Shown in pieces: positions 23,710 through 37,000 of a stretch of DNA of 64,000 nt. The notes under the pieces were generated by a model. That model did not search any database. It was not told the DNA's origin and worked only from the letters and a program-made list of their open reading frames with translations. The DNA lies in the NCBI RefSeq assembly GCF_000003605.2, contig NW_003126883.1, forward strand, positions 1,731,307-1,795,306, read 5' to 3'. The first letter of the stretch is position 1; the number at the start of each line of letters is the position of its first letter. Position numbers and translations under genes: made by a program. The stretch is from Saccoglossus kowalevskii (taxonomy: Eukaryota; Hemichordata; Enteropneusta; Harrimaniidae).

Positions 23710-24417
23710 GTGAGTTGGTTGATATTTAAATTAAGTGTCTCAGCGATTCGTTCTGATTGGTCAGATTGTCGTGATGCACGGACGGACGAGCCCTCTTACC
23801 CAGCATGTAGCGTGGTTATTCAGTAGAAAAAACACATTACATCAGTGTTCAGTAGGAACAGCAAATTACATGTACAATAAAAAATACTCATGAAAACGAT
23901 CAGCAAAAGAGAGACGCAAGGTCCACTTGGCACTTAAAATAACTTTAAATTCAGCATGGATTCAGTGACCTCTAAACACCCGTGTACTCAACTCCCTTCA
24001 AACTGCTATGTAACTTTTGACAAATATCTAAGAATTAATAATACAACAATATATAATAAGACGATGACATGAAATGCCATGGAACTACAAATGAACGTTC
24101 GCTACTCACAGTGCAACTTATTTCAAACTGGCGCTCCTGCAACCGGACATTGTATTGTGTATCACGTGATTATAAAACACCTGACTGCGTGTGGTCAAAG
24201 TTCAAGAATCACAGAAGAACTTGATATAGTTTTTGATTTGGGCATGATTACTATTATCATTTTTAGTGACCATGATTTAGGGTAAGATTTTGTTTTTTTT
24301 AAACATGATGATATTTTTGGCAGTTTATTTTATGCATACTGGATGAGATAAAAATAATGCATGTATTTAAGTATATGTAGTGCCCATGTAGTGACATAGA
24401 ACGAACTTATTATTTCT

Positions 24418-24435
24418 ATGGAGGTTTACCTCCAT
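24418..24435. repeat. 8-bp inverted repeat with 2-base spacer
   Basis: ATGGAGGT and ACCTCCAT flank TT. Too short for an RNA gene; noted as a near-perfect palindrome. Confidence 0.85.
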
Positions 24436-24540
24436 GTTATTTCAAAGTCTTTTGTGGGAAAACGTTTCTCCGTTGCGTTTACTATCACAGCACAGCAATG
24501 TTGTGACTTGATGTAAGTGAAGCGGCTTTACTCTAATGTA

Positions 24541-25560
24541 TTCCCCTCTTCCGGACATAACCACGTGGAATCTAACAGCCAGATTTTGCTAACTGCTTTG
24601 CACTCGACTCGTGGCAAGTCACATGACGTGGGAAGTCTTCGTTGATCTTCTGACTGCGCAGAACGTGATGGGTGGGCGTGTCGGCGCTACGGCGACATCC
24701 AGTGTGCATTCACAGATATGTACGATATTGTTTGCGTCACCGTGAAGATGCTGTTAGTATGTCGGGTAAGGGCTGGACCATTTGCAACCCGGGTGGGAAG
24801 TAAAAATAAATTCAGGTACACATAAGGTTATTGAAAACTTTACCCCCCCCCCAATACACACAGTGCCATTCCTTATCTCGTTATGTTCTTACTGTGCTGA
24901 TACATGGTACTGAGACAAGGCTCATTAGTTTTCCCAGACTCGACTGGACATATCTAAATTGCCAAGTATGGCCGCAGTCAGTGTCATGACAGGATGGTAA
25001 CAAACAAATCCGTCATAAACTGGGTCTCCACGTTGATTGCTAAGTAACCACTAAATACTAATTAAACACAATTCTCAATAAATCTTCTCTACTTCTCTAC
25101 TTTTTTTTAATTTTGTGATTTCTAACTATTAATCGTATATGTTGTTGAACTGGAAGCAAGTCATTGAACTACTAAATGGAGAGGTTTGCGGTCAAGTCCG
25201 AGGTATCGTAATGGATGGTGATCAATATCAGTCATATCCTCTCATCTTCAAGTTCATTATTAATTTCTAATATCGACATAGCAAACACAATTTCCCCGGC
25301 GTTTAATGAACGCAGGTCTCTCCCGAGAGTATTGTTGAGTCACGTGACCGCGCAGATAACATAACTGCGCGTCGTTCTGCTTTACTAAATGGACCCAAGA
25401 TACTAGAATCGCGTGCGACTGTTATGACTTAATCCTTGTTCCACTACAGCTCGTTTCACCTTTGGATGATACACGGCTTGTCAGTCAGCTCTTTTTTCTC
25501 TCCCGTCGCGTTTTTTTTTTTCATAATACGTGAAAGGCACATTCTGACGTGGCAGTTATT
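24541..25560. promoter_or_regulatory. Candidate CpG-dense promoter region with CACGTG palindromes
   Basis: CpG is dense from 24601 to 24720 (GTGTCGGCGCTACGGCGACA) and again at 25297-25420. CCACGTGG at 24561 and GTCACGTGAC at 25339 are E-box palindromes of the USF/MITF/TFE class, and ATCACGTGAT lies just upstream at 24161. At 24759 the string ATGTCGG is followed by GTAAGG, a possible very short first coding segment with a donor, A at -3 of the ATG. The direction of transcription cannot be fixed: the candidate exons read rightward, while the CpG-poor domain to the left would fit a gene body transcribed leftward. Confidence 0.35.
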
Positions 25561-25570
25561 GGCGATATGA

Positions 25571-26970
25571 GGGATATTAAACCGCGGTTCTATAGTAATT
25601 GATTTTGTATTCACAGTCGTGATTCGGGTCAATATCTTTCTGTATCGTTTTTTTAGTTGTATTTACACGATAAGGCTTCTGCATCGAGTTGATATCGTAC
25701 ACCGCGTTTACGTCGCAATCAGTTACACTTCTATTGGTGTACGGGTTGTGACATACCCCACTAGTAGTCCATTGTGGCCACGGTTCAGTATAACGCAACA
25801 TACTGATATCGTTTTCTAAGATGAATAAGCCGCTGTTAACGGAGTTGTCAATACCGGGAGCTTCCAAGAGTGAAAGGTGTTCTTCGGTGTCCCTCCGGTA
25901 CTTAAAAAAAAACAAAAAAACATTTCATTTTTTTACGGAAAAATATTGTACACCGTATTGTACACGGACATACTTTGAAAGCAACGACAAATAATCTTAG
26001 CCAAACTCAAGTTGTATAGCCTAAAGTCACGCACAGACCCTGCAATATACCCTGCAATATCCTTTCTAGTTCAAGTTCCTTCTTAACGAAAACAAAAGAA
26101 GAGTTGTTTTATTTGTTATATACTTGGACGTCTGGCGTCCACTGTGATGAATTTACCTTCGAGTAAACTTCCCCTCCTGTGGAGGAAATTTAAACACAAC
26201 CACAGGAAGATTACAAGTGCCCCGAAGAACCACACTCTTGTGATTATTGTGACTCATTACTCGAGACTCGTTCAATTACGATGAAACTTGGGCTGGAAGT
26301 GATTAACCTGAATGCCAGGGGCCGCTGGATGAACATAGCATTGTCCGGCCGCAGATGACGCCTTCGTCTAGATTTTTGTTAAATTTCGCGTGGTGATCAT
26401 TCGAATATATGAATTTTCGCTCGACACTTGTATAACCATTCGTTGTTTTTAACGCAAACTTCGTCATTTGTGGGTAATTGCTAGTGACACGCATCAAACC
26501 GATCACACACTGCATGTCATACAGGCACGTATGGACACGTCTAAAACTGACAGTCTTTCTAAGAATGAAGCTGTCAGGTCGGCGTTCACACGATTCGGAT
26601 CTGTTGACACTGTGGGGTTGTTGAAAAGCAAATTTTATTTAAAAAATATATAATGAGAAAGAAATGTAATTGCAATGACAACTTGAATTTATGATGACGC
26701 TTGTCGTGTTGGCAGTTCAAAGTTCAATGCTCGGAAACTGTGGGATTTATGCAGCCGACCGGGGAAGACAGCTTCTCTCCGAATGATGGTTTTGCATATA
26801 CCCCTTATGTTGAGATTTAAATGCAGTTCTATTAAGATGAAATGAGGAATATCTACTGATAAATTTCAACGGGCTCTGTCGCGAATTTGGCGATAGTTGC
26901 GACATTACTAGTTCATTGGGCGATTTTACTTCACGAAGCGACTAAAACTTAATACAATTTAACTAGTGAT
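25571..26970. other. CpG-rich non-coding DNA with unsupported open frames
   Basis: A minus-strand frame at 25577-25915 (112 codons) is open with plausible amino-acid composition, but this length is expected several times by chance in 64 kb of such DNA. It has no start or donor that would single it out. No gene is called. Confidence 0.5.
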
Positions 26971-27240
26971 TTAATCTCTATAACCATTCATTTGTGTTCG
27001 GTGATATTTTCCTGGTGCACAATTTCCCAATATCTGTTCATATATCTGGTATATCTGACTATACCGCGGTCTTTGTTGACCATGCATGGACAGCAAATCT
27101 CCATAATATTGTACATGGTGGGTGTCATGCTTGACGAGAGATTGGTCGACAGCGCCATCTAGCATCCACATATGATATCTCACTTTCTCTTCCTCTCCTG
27201 GGAACCGTAAGATGAAGTCATCGCGTCGCATCCACAGCAT
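26971..27240 (-). CDS. Small open frame of unknown function (weak)
   Basis: Starts at an ATG and runs 89 codons to a TAA. The product would be hydrophilic and charged, with no signal peptide or membrane segment: it begins MLWMRRDDFILRFPGEEEK, is rich in Tyr, Gln and His in the middle, and ends NGYRD. I recognise no family. In its favour is a protein-like composition with few low-complexity runs. Against it are a length within chance expectation, no visible promoter or poly(A) signal, and a longer overlapping-region frame on the other strand just to its right. It could be a short gene, an exon read-through, or nothing. Confidence 0.18.
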   Translation of the reverse strand: MLWMRRDDFILRFPGEEEKVRYHMWMLDGAVDQSLVKHDTHHVQYYGDLLSMHGQQRPRYSQIYQIYEQILGNCAPGKYHRTQMNGYRD

Positions 27241-27952
27241 TCACCAAAATCCATTCTTTTTTTCCCTCTTATACCATTATCTTTGTTGACGATGACAATT
27301 GCGCCAGATGTCGCCGTTGTCAAAATGTTTCAAAAGCACGCAGCAGCCTGACTGCATAGGTCGCCATTGCCGGATGGTGATCGCTATTCTATTCGCTGTC
27401 CCCTTCCACGCCCCGTCTACGGTTAATGTGAAGAGTGTGGTGATTATGATTCCAACATATATTACACCGACATCGATACTAGATTGTGAGCTGTTATGCG
27501 AAAAAAAATATCTGGCTTATAAATGGAAATGTATCCGAGCTGTAACAGAGCCGTGTCGTGTCCCCCATTGTCACTCAGTGACAGTCACCACACACAACAG
27601 GATCGAGTTGCAATATTATTTTATTTTCGTATTTTATTTTCATTATATTCGAAACGACACTAGTGTGGTTCTTTTTCAGCAGAGCTTGAGTACTCCAACT
27701 TCACGTCAAGTGGATTCACTCAAATGCAAAACGACGGCAGTAGTCCTTTTTAACAATGCTATATGGCGAAGGTGACAGACGGAAGGCAACCCCTTCAAAT
27801 TGTTCCCGGTTTCCGATCTGAATGTATAGGAATAAAAAAGAAATGAATGTACCATCCGTTACATGCTGTCACAAGATCTTGTGAAATAATGAGAGTGATT
27901 TACGCTGGAATTGAACTACGCACTTGCTCCGCCGTTAATCCGCAATTCGACC
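27241..27952. other. CpG-rich DNA, long plus-strand frame not called
   Basis: The frame 27299-27775 is open for 158 codons on the plus strand with an ATG at 27308. Composition shifts from ordinary to strongly aromatic (Phe/Tyr/Ile) in the middle where the DNA is A/T-rich. No motif or homology recognised, so it is not annotated as a gene. Confidence 0.45.
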
Positions 27953-27966
27953 ATTGCCATAGTAAC
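27953..27966. promoter_or_regulatory. RFX X-box-like site 1
   Basis: ATTGCCATAGTAAC matches the X-box consensus (GTTRCC, two-base spacer, RGYAAC) at all but the first base. RFX factors bind this imperfect palindrome in promoters of ciliary and other genes. The match is directly visible; binding is inferred. Confidence 0.5.
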
Positions 27967-28528
<562 letters not shown>

Positions 28529-28666
28529 CATATATATGTGTGTATGCATTAACCAGTGCCACGGGTTAGTATCTTTTTCAATCAAAATAAATATTTATAC
28601 TGATAAATATGTCACACATAAGGATCATTTTAATATTCAAAAAGTGAATTTCCTCCCAACTTCCGC

Positions 28667-28680
28667 GTTACTATGGCAAC
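28667..28680. promoter_or_regulatory. RFX X-box-like site 2
   Basis: GTTACTATGGCAAC fits the X-box layout: GTTACT, spacer AT, GGCAAC. It lies 714 bp from site 1 and overlaps the ATG of the open frame starting at 28673. Confidence 0.5.
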
Positions 28681-29062
28681 ACGACACGTCTTTAACTTGA
28701 CCGTGTTGTCATTGTTCTTTTCAATGTGTGTTTACACCGGTAGATGTTTAAATAAAGGCCTGGTAGCATATGTTCATGCACTTGAACCTCAATACCTTCT
28801 TTCTATACTCAATGTGAGAAGATACACAGGAATCGAGTTTTTGATAATTTGTTTACCATTCGATATGGAACTTGTATTTGGTATTGACACCTGTGTTTAT
28901 TTTACTCCATTCATCGACGGCCACACCTCGTCAGTTAACATAATCAATTGCAGATGTACCAATACACAACTTGTCGTTCAAAGTACCCCTATTATTCATC
29001 AAGAGCAAAGTCAATATTTGGGGGGCAAACTTTTCCATTCTTCTTCTGCCATGTACACGTGA
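28673..29062 (+). CDS. Open frame with signal-peptide-like N-terminus (weak)
   Basis: The ATG has a strong Kozak context (A at -3, G at +4) and opens 129 codons. The first 25 residues look like a secretion signal: MATRHVF, then a hydrophobic stretch (LTVLSLFFSMCVY), then TGRC before LNKG. The rest is mixed, Cys-containing and ends at a TGA. No family was recognised, no poly(A) signal stands out, and the length is within chance. The start codon is also part of an X-box-like site, so the good Kozak context may be a by-product of that motif. Confidence 0.15.
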   Translation: MATRHVFNLTVLSLFFSMCVYTGRCLNKGLVAYVHALEPQYLLSILNVRRYTGIEFLIICLPFDMELVFGIDTCVYFTPFIDGHTSSVNIINCRCTNTQLVVQSTPIIHQEQSQYLGGKLFHSSSAMYT

Positions 29063-30230
29063 CGGGGGAAATTAGCCGTTATTGGTCTAACACCGCTCGC
29101 ACGATTATATTCTTTCAAGTAGGAGGGGGAGGGATCGACGATTCCGATCAGCTTTCGGGAATGGTGGGATGTTTCATAAAATGAAATTCGTTTCTATATC
29201 AACTCACCCATGCCTTCCCCATCGCCCTCGCCATCAGCTCGAAGTGTTATGTAGCTCAACTAGGTATTCCAATGACACTATTAGAAATAAATACAAAAAA
29301 AACACTTTGTATAATCTTGAACACAAGCAAGCCGTTGCGCTCACGAAATATAAAGCAATGTCGAAATATACCTGTTTACGTATCATGTGGCATGGGGGGA
29401 AACTGTGCAATTCAATATCAACACAACTTATGCAATAGGATGACTTGGGGTGGGGGCAGAGGAAAGTACGCACATACACGCAATAGTGTATGTATTTTAT
29501 GGTGAATACAGATCAACTTTCACTGTATGTGTACTACTGCTAAATGGCCATTGCCAGAAATGTAAAACTTGTCTATATACTGTTATTTGATCTTATTTGC
29601 CGTGGCAGGAGTTTTAGTTTTTAATAAGTTGCTAAGAACAAACTACTGTACAATTGTTTTCCAAACAAATCGACTTACGATAAATGACACAGCAATTGAT
29701 TTGAGAATCTTTTACAATCGCTACATAAATATTGTTATTTTCTAGTAACTCGCGCATTACGACTCGGAGCCACGCAGTTTGAAGTCAAAGTTTCCACGGT
29801 CTTCAGTTACAGAATGATATCAAACGAAAGATCAATGAATATTAAGTTCAGTGGCGCAGATGGAACAAGTATCTTTAACTAATTACATCTACCGTGTTAA
29901 AACTGTCACTCACTCCAACAATGTCGTCCGTAGGACATTTCGTGAAGTGAAGTCAATTTCGGCCAAATGTTACTTTTTTAGTATTATGAATATGCGAATA
30001 GTTGTAATTACCCTAAAAACATGTGTCAATTTAATGAATCCACTTTTGTGGCGATACGTATGTGATATCAATGTCATTTTCTTTGACAACCAATAGTTCT
30101 GATTCGAAGAAAAAAAACACGTACACAACGTAAAATCGAAGTACATGGTATCTCTATGTTTGGAAACGTATACACAAGTTTTTTCATTGTTTTACTTTAC
30201 CCAAAACAATACCAATGAGTTAGGGGATAT
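29063..30230. other. CpG-rich non-coding DNA
   Basis: Mixed sequence with G-rich runs at 29120-29130, 29392-29400 and 29448-29460. Several overlapping frames occur on both strands. No gene seen. Confidence 0.5.
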
Positions 30231-30660
30231 ATGTGTTCATTTCAAACTGGCGACGTAGGGTGCGTGCCTGCTAGCGTCTGAACGACCAGCGCGATAGGTG
30301 CTCGGGAAAGTGTCTGTTTTCATTGTGTAATTGTGACTCCGCCATCAATGACGCGTTCACGTGATTGACATTCTCTGGCAGCTTTAGAATGATAGGAGGA
30401 GATTAAGGATCATGTTATAAAGTAGAATCCTAAGTAATACTGCGAAGAACAATCTGTCTCCATCAGCGTCCAATCTTCGTGACTAGGCTACTCGCTTAAT
30501 ACGTTATTGTCCGTTTAACATTCTCTATGAAAGCGATAAAGATGCGTTTACTTTTGTTGATTTCATTGCAGTCAAGATATCACTCACGTTCCTGGGTTGG
30601 GTCTGCTGAAATCATAACGATTATGCTAAGACCCAGCGCGATACACCCGAGTTGACTTGT
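30231..30660. promoter_or_regulatory. Motif-dense block with nested inverted repeat
   Basis: Carries TTCACGTGATTGACA near 30356, TCCGCCATCAATGACGCG near 30340, and a nested dyad at 30598-30635: TGGGTCT..AGACCCA outside and CATAA-CGA-TTATG inside, the latter a pair of homeodomain-like half sites. No frame of note. The enhancer interpretation is inferred. Confidence 0.25.
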
Positions 30661-33600
30661 ACGCACACAACATATCCAATCACTTACTTCAACGGTCTTC
30701 AATTTTTCGTGTTAGGGGATTAATGTCGTGATCTCACTTAGTGATTGCTACATGTTTTATGTTGCCTTGGAGGGAAGTTTAACACGGATAGATAAACTAG
30801 GGCACACCCGACAACCTCCTCCCTCTGATCATCGCAAATCTCTTACTAATATCGTTCTCGGGCTATCGTACAACACCGGCTTAAATTGCTAAAATTCTCA
30901 GTAATTTAGCTGATCGCATTCACCCGGTAGCGTGGCGCATTTCAACCGCAATAAAAGGCAAGATAATGATAGCCGAGATGTAAAAGGATCATTGATGAAA
31001 AAGAATGTTGTCATAAGATATAGCCAAAAGGCATATTTATAAGTAATTCCAGTTAGAGATAAATGCAACGAGCAATTTACTTTAGATTTACGTAAGAGTT
31101 GATTGTAGTCAGAGTCTTGAATCTCACTAACACAGACATCAATTTGATCTCGTCGGATTTTTTTTTCTCCCTTGCTTCTTGTATTGTAATAGAAAAAAAA
31201 GCCGTACATTGTCAGCTGGATCGGCCTTGCTGTCGCATTTTTGCATGATTGTAATGTAATTCTCATTGGCGGGTTAATATCACCCCTGCTTACAAAGGGA
31301 ATTTAATCAAGACCTCGTCCCCAGATAGGAACGCTCGCGTGTGGAGAAAAGCGTAATGTGAGAACCTGGAAAACATGACATGGTCTGGGAAAAAAATAGT
31401 TGTTATGCTGTCATCTTAGTGTCAGAACCTCTTAGTAGTGGACATTCCTATACCATATTACATCTGTTTCATAAATTGTTTCTGCTTAATTAACATTGGC
31501 GAGATGATACGTAGATACATTCATAAAATTGTTAAAAAGTTCTCGACACTTATTTTGTTTCTTTTCGTATTTTTTCTTGGGCGAAAGGAGTTATGGGTAA
31601 TGATCATACATTTCAAATCTAGTCGTTATGAATTGCGTTTCTTGTTTCATTTCGATTGTTTGCATCTCGTTGTAAACTGACATGCCAATTACATAAATGA
31701 CCTTAATATATCCAAAATGAGTATTTTCAGTGCTGAGTTCATGTCAGGAATTCAATTCAATTAAATCGCTTAAAACTGTTTTACATATATACAGTATGTG
31801 GTGTCTTTTTCCAGTGCCTCATCCCGTGTGACAATTTACTTATACCAGTCTTTAGGCGATAAATGCTCTAGTTGCTTCTCGGAATCAGCCCGACGTGTCT
31901 CTAGCAACATTATTAAAAGAAACATTGCCTCAGTTGACGACTTGATCGCAATAGTGCGAATACCCTAGTGTCGCTGGCTATAGTTGAATGTCGACAGGGC
32001 CTTGATTTGAATGATACTCCTCGATGTACCTCCGCCTTTCACGTTAAAAGACATCAAACGGCAGGATACAGCTAACTCTTGATTGACATAATATGTCGAG
32101 ATGTTCCACAGTCTGAATTGTCTTTCAGGCACCGTTGTCTCTTTTCAAAACCCAAGAGTCTAAAGACTTTAGCAGTCCCCCGCTCCGTGTCATCGAAACG
32201 ACGAGCGGAAACTCTGCCTCTTTTCAGGGGACAAAGAAAAAGGACAAGAAATTAGCAACGAGTGTGTGATGAGAGGCCGGCGTACAATTCACTTGTAAGG
32301 GAAAGAAAATAACTGCCGACCACGCTTGGTACTTAATTCAGAATAACTCGGAAAAAATACGAGTTGTGATCATGTATTGCTCATTAATGTTATATTGAGA
32401 TGACGGAAACAGTGTAAACCAAATATGGTGTATCATATCGACTTTGCATAGAAAGTCACCATGTGCAGTCTAAATGGGGTCTATTCGTCTACCTTGCTTT
32501 CATAGCAAATTGACGCATTTCCATGTACGAGCGGCATCCATAGTAAAACATTATTACATCCTGCAAGTTTTTTTTTTCAATCCATCCAACCATTGATGCC
32601 ATTCTCTGCTGTGATCGACGTCTGTCATTTCGCTATACTAGAATAATAGACAACATCCTGTACGCACACACAGATTGGATACACCATCCAATGTGTTTGT
32701 TTCACTCTTTTTTTTCGCAACGGAAACTTATTTCAAGACATTTAGATTTGGATTCTTTCTATCAACAACAATGGTTTGAAATCCATTCTAATATTGATGC
32801 CCTCTCTTGTCTTTCACCGTCGCTCCGGAGTCGCCTGTGTAACATGTTGGTGCAACTATATGAATGACAGTTGTGTAACTCGGATTGCAAATACGTTTAT
32901 CTTTCATGGCGTCATATATTACTACACAGAGCCTGCTATTTGGACGCAAAGTGTGTAGCTGTTTTAATGAGCCGAGTTTTTTTTCTCCGCAATGAGAAGA
33001 TACACCACCGAGCGTTGGAGTAAATAAGTAACAAACCGTGCATTTGACACATCGAGTTCGCATAGCTGGCTGTAAAGGATACCTGAAAAAGGATAGGTTT
33101 GAACAAAGGCGATATGCGTAATTTGGGACACTGAGGCGAAGTTGATAGGCCTCACTTGTAGCATGTGAATCTCAGGCGCCGCGTGAGACAAGTAAACCGA
33201 GCGCACTTGTATATTTTTTCTCAATCGAAATTGGTAACTGAATAGTTCTACTAATTGCTGGGGAGGGTTACTAAATAGTGCATTTCATTAATCAACAGCG
33301 GGAGACGGGATTAGGCGGATCGAACCTTCAATCAGTCTGTCACCCTCTGACTAGTTTACAAGCTGAAAAAATATCGAGTATACAACTTGCACCCCGCGGG
33401 CCAATCCGACGTATTCTTTACACCTTAATGACGATGTTTACGTATATGCCAATGCAAAATTGTTTACCGCAAACTTTAATAAGGTTGAAATGCGCGTCAT
33501 TGTATATGTCAACAGGTACTTTCCTTTTCAGCTGAATTTCATGTTTGCAGACCCCTTATTGCAAGAATACGATACTGAGATTTCTTTTGGCTTTTTGCGA

Positions 33601-34080
33601 GTGAAAACAGCGACGAACAAAGACGAGTCGCTGTACGCCTTTAAAGTCTTGCAGTCGCGTGCTTCTCGGTAAATGGAAAAGAATGGCACATATAGCCCTC
33701 TAGCCTTCCACGGGAAACAGCGTGGAGTGTATACTAGAAACAGATGTGGCTAAAGTAGCACAGATGTAAATTTCTCCTACAGTGACCGTTGGAGTCTTCC
33801 CAGAGCCCGTAATCCACCTTCTCCCAGCTGCCCGAGCTAGCGTGTCCAGTTGAAGCTCCGAAGCTCGCAGTCATAAAACGTGGGGGTATGGTTTTAATAC
33901 CGAGGAACTATGCAAAAGATACGCCCTTTGTTGTCAGAAATCGACTAAAAGGCTGGAAAACTTAAAAGCAAGTCTAAATCCTAAACAATATTGTGCAGAT
34001 TTCACGCTTGCACACTCTCAATTGTGTTCATGTGATCCCCCCTTTTAAAACACTGGGCATAGCGCGTACAATGCTGGTAT
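30661..34080. other. CpG-rich non-coding DNA
   Basis: Unique sequence without a supportable gene. Minus frame 30898-31266 (122 codons) and several frames at 32776-33672 are within chance. A short dyad GACTTT..AAAGTC lies at about 32440-32457. Confidence 0.5.
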
Positions 34081-37000
34081 ATCAAAGCACTCACAAACCC
34101 CCTCGAAAACGTGAAAAGGTGTCATACCTTCAACCATTCAGGGCCAGAAAAATATCTTGAAAGCGAGACTGATAGAAATGGCATATTAAACCAATTACCA
34201 GGCAATTTCTTTGTATAAGATAAGCCTCCTAAGCCTTCCCATATAAAAAGTTCTGAAGACTCTACCTATGGCAGCATTGTGCTACATGTTGTATCGGTAT
34301 ATAGATGTGCTCAAGCGAAAGTAAGTCACATAGTCTCCTGTTCGGGTAAAGTTAGCGTCGGTATGGTACGCTTTTAATAGGGGCAATTTTATGAAAGAAA
34401 TCAACTAAAGAGAGCATTTACATTTCTTTCTTGGTAAAGTCTCAGTCTGGATGCTTTCATTCGTCTTTCCTATTAAAACCAACCTTCTCAAGTAACGATA
34501 AGTATGGTTTTATTGTCTCTGAAACTCATTGAATGGTCCTAAGCCAAAACCCACAGCTTATGCTAAAGTTGAATCGCTTTACCAGCCTTGAAACAAATTA
34601 TTACGTTTCTTGGTGATACCTTGGTGTTGTTTCTTCTCCCTTATTTTTGTTGGAAGGGGAGTTAAAACTAAACAGAATCTTCGATCATCGACTGTTTTTT
34701 TTTATTTTGATTATTTTATCCGTGAAAACAATCGTTCAATTCAGTGGGATTTTTTTCTGTGTTTAGAGGATTTTGCTATTCTTTTCCCCTTGTCGAGCTT
34801 TTTTCAATCTGTTTATAACATGGCCTTAAAGCCATGACTAGTCTAGGCCATTATGAGGGCGGATAATAGAGAAAAATATCCTTCCTCCCTGTGGGCAATA
34901 CATTTTTTCTCTATTTGGACTCACTGGGCGAAAAGAATGTCTTCAGCTGCCGGAATTCTGCGTTTAATACATAGAATGCATTACTAGCTAAAGGGTAGAC
35001 TGTTGAGTTATTAGTCACTGGAGCTCAAACATAAACGTTTGCCATTGCCATGATCCGCTCGTATATGTGACGGCTTGTTTGCTCAGTAATGCCACTATGC
35101 AAGTGAAACCCCCTCTCAGTGACGATCTGTTGTCATTCCTTTGCATGCCTCGACTAGAAATTAACGTACCATTCTCTTATATCAATAGAGTCATATTTTT
35201 TTCCATTCTATAAATAAAGATATCACAGGTCTCTGCATGTTTTTCATACCAGCCGTGCATTTAAGTGGTGTGTGCGTTATGATATCCAGTAATGATGTGT
35301 CCCGGAACTACGAGGAGGAAAACAGGCAGCACTCCTACAAGTATGCCGCTCTTTCACACCTACTTTCATCCGGCACAGATGATGGCAATTTGTATTTTTG
35401 CCGGGCTTGTCAGGAGACCTTTATGTGCCGAAATAACTGTTTGTCCCATATATTTAAAATACTACGTTTATTGGACACCCTTTATTGATAGTAATCCCAA
35501 ATCAGTATCCATTGTCACATGTGTATTGGACAAAAGACAACAGAAAATAAAACTGTGTTGAACATACACGGTATCTAAACTACTGGGAGGATCAAAATGG
35601 AATAACGAAGGGGAGAGTCTTATGTTGAGGAATTAAGTCGTTTGGCGTCTGGGCTATGTTATCAGTCAGTGTCTCCGGGGACGTCATAAAGCAGACTTGT
35701 GTGCATACATTATCGAGTTTATTAAAAAAAAGTTTGAATTGAAAATGAATGACCGGAATCATAATAGTAACCGGATGAAGCAAATCTAAAGCTCATCGTT
35801 CGACCCACTTGAACATGATATCAGACTAAAGGCTTTCATTTGCAGATTCATTCGATAAATTGGCAAATTCGACACTGTTTATTAAATGTAGTTACCAGGC
35901 CTAGATTACCAGGGCTTGCGAGTGCCGAGACGTATTTTGTTTTCCATTGTGTCTGTGAAAAGAATAGATTCCATTGGAACAATGAATAGGGGGGAAATTA
36001 GCAGGGAAAACCGACAATTATACGGGCATTTAGGGGCAATATGGCGCATTGGAACTCCCTTTTACCAAAACAAATAAGCGTCGATGTTAGAAGCACAAAG
36101 CGAGCTGGCTTAATGCTAGACACATCACCGTGTGGTTTCGTCTATGTGTCGCTGAATAATTATCTACAATGGTGGCGTTTACGCATGTGCCAAGCCGTGG
36201 TTGTGAAAAAAAAATGTATTAATTATCCGCCACGGTAAATTTAATTTATACCAAATCCATAAATAGTGTATTTTTCAAATGTATTAGACATATCACATTG
36301 AAAGATGACACAAGGCTGAGTTGGGTATAATTGCTGACCTTTGTTCAGCCTTCGCATTCGTCCTCCATTAATATATCAGTATAATGTTCCGTATCCTACA
36401 AATAACCATGTTTTTATTTGGAAATCCAACCCTCTGTAATTCCAGCACAGACTGATTCGGAATGGACGCTCGTCAAGTCACAAGTCCATTATCTTTTTTG
36501 TTTTGGATTGAATAACAATTACAGATAGTATCATAAATGCCCCTCATTGAACCCATTTTTAATTTATATAACACTTTTTCTTTCACAAAAATTAATTTCA
36601 CTTTTGACGAAGGTTTTTTTTTCAGTTCTTTAACCGATCGGTCTTTTACCCCGTCACTCGCACTCACGTATTGACTGTATAATACCATTCACTAATGATT
36701 CATACATCGGATCACGTTCTCTGTGTTTATTATTATCATCGCTACGCACGGTAAGCATGGTGGGACCGTTGTCACCTGGATCGGTCACCTTGAATCGTGA
36801 CGCACAACTGAATGCGACCTTGAGTTCGTTTTCTACGTTTTCCGGTTAGATTGGTTCATTTTTTATGCCATCTTTTAGACACTGGGGATTATGTATACGA
36901 TAAATATCCCTAATATGAACTAAGTTTCAGAATGGATTGCTCGTAATCATAATTTGATAAGCCATTATCTGAAATCGTTTATATTGAGATATTACAAAGC

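Noticed and set aside
25577-25915. 112-codon minus-strand frame with good composition
   Set aside because: No ATG context, donor or recognised domain; length within chance.
27299-27775. 158-codon plus-strand open frame
   Set aside because: In DNA with about 60% A+T a stop is expected roughly every 18-20 codons, so a few frames of 100-160 codons are expected in 64 kb. Composition drifts with local A/T content and no motif was recognised.
33298-33345. GGTTCGATCC-like string on the minus strand as a tRNA B box
   Set aside because: The flanking bases cannot form a T stem and no A box or anticodon arm lies at the right distance.
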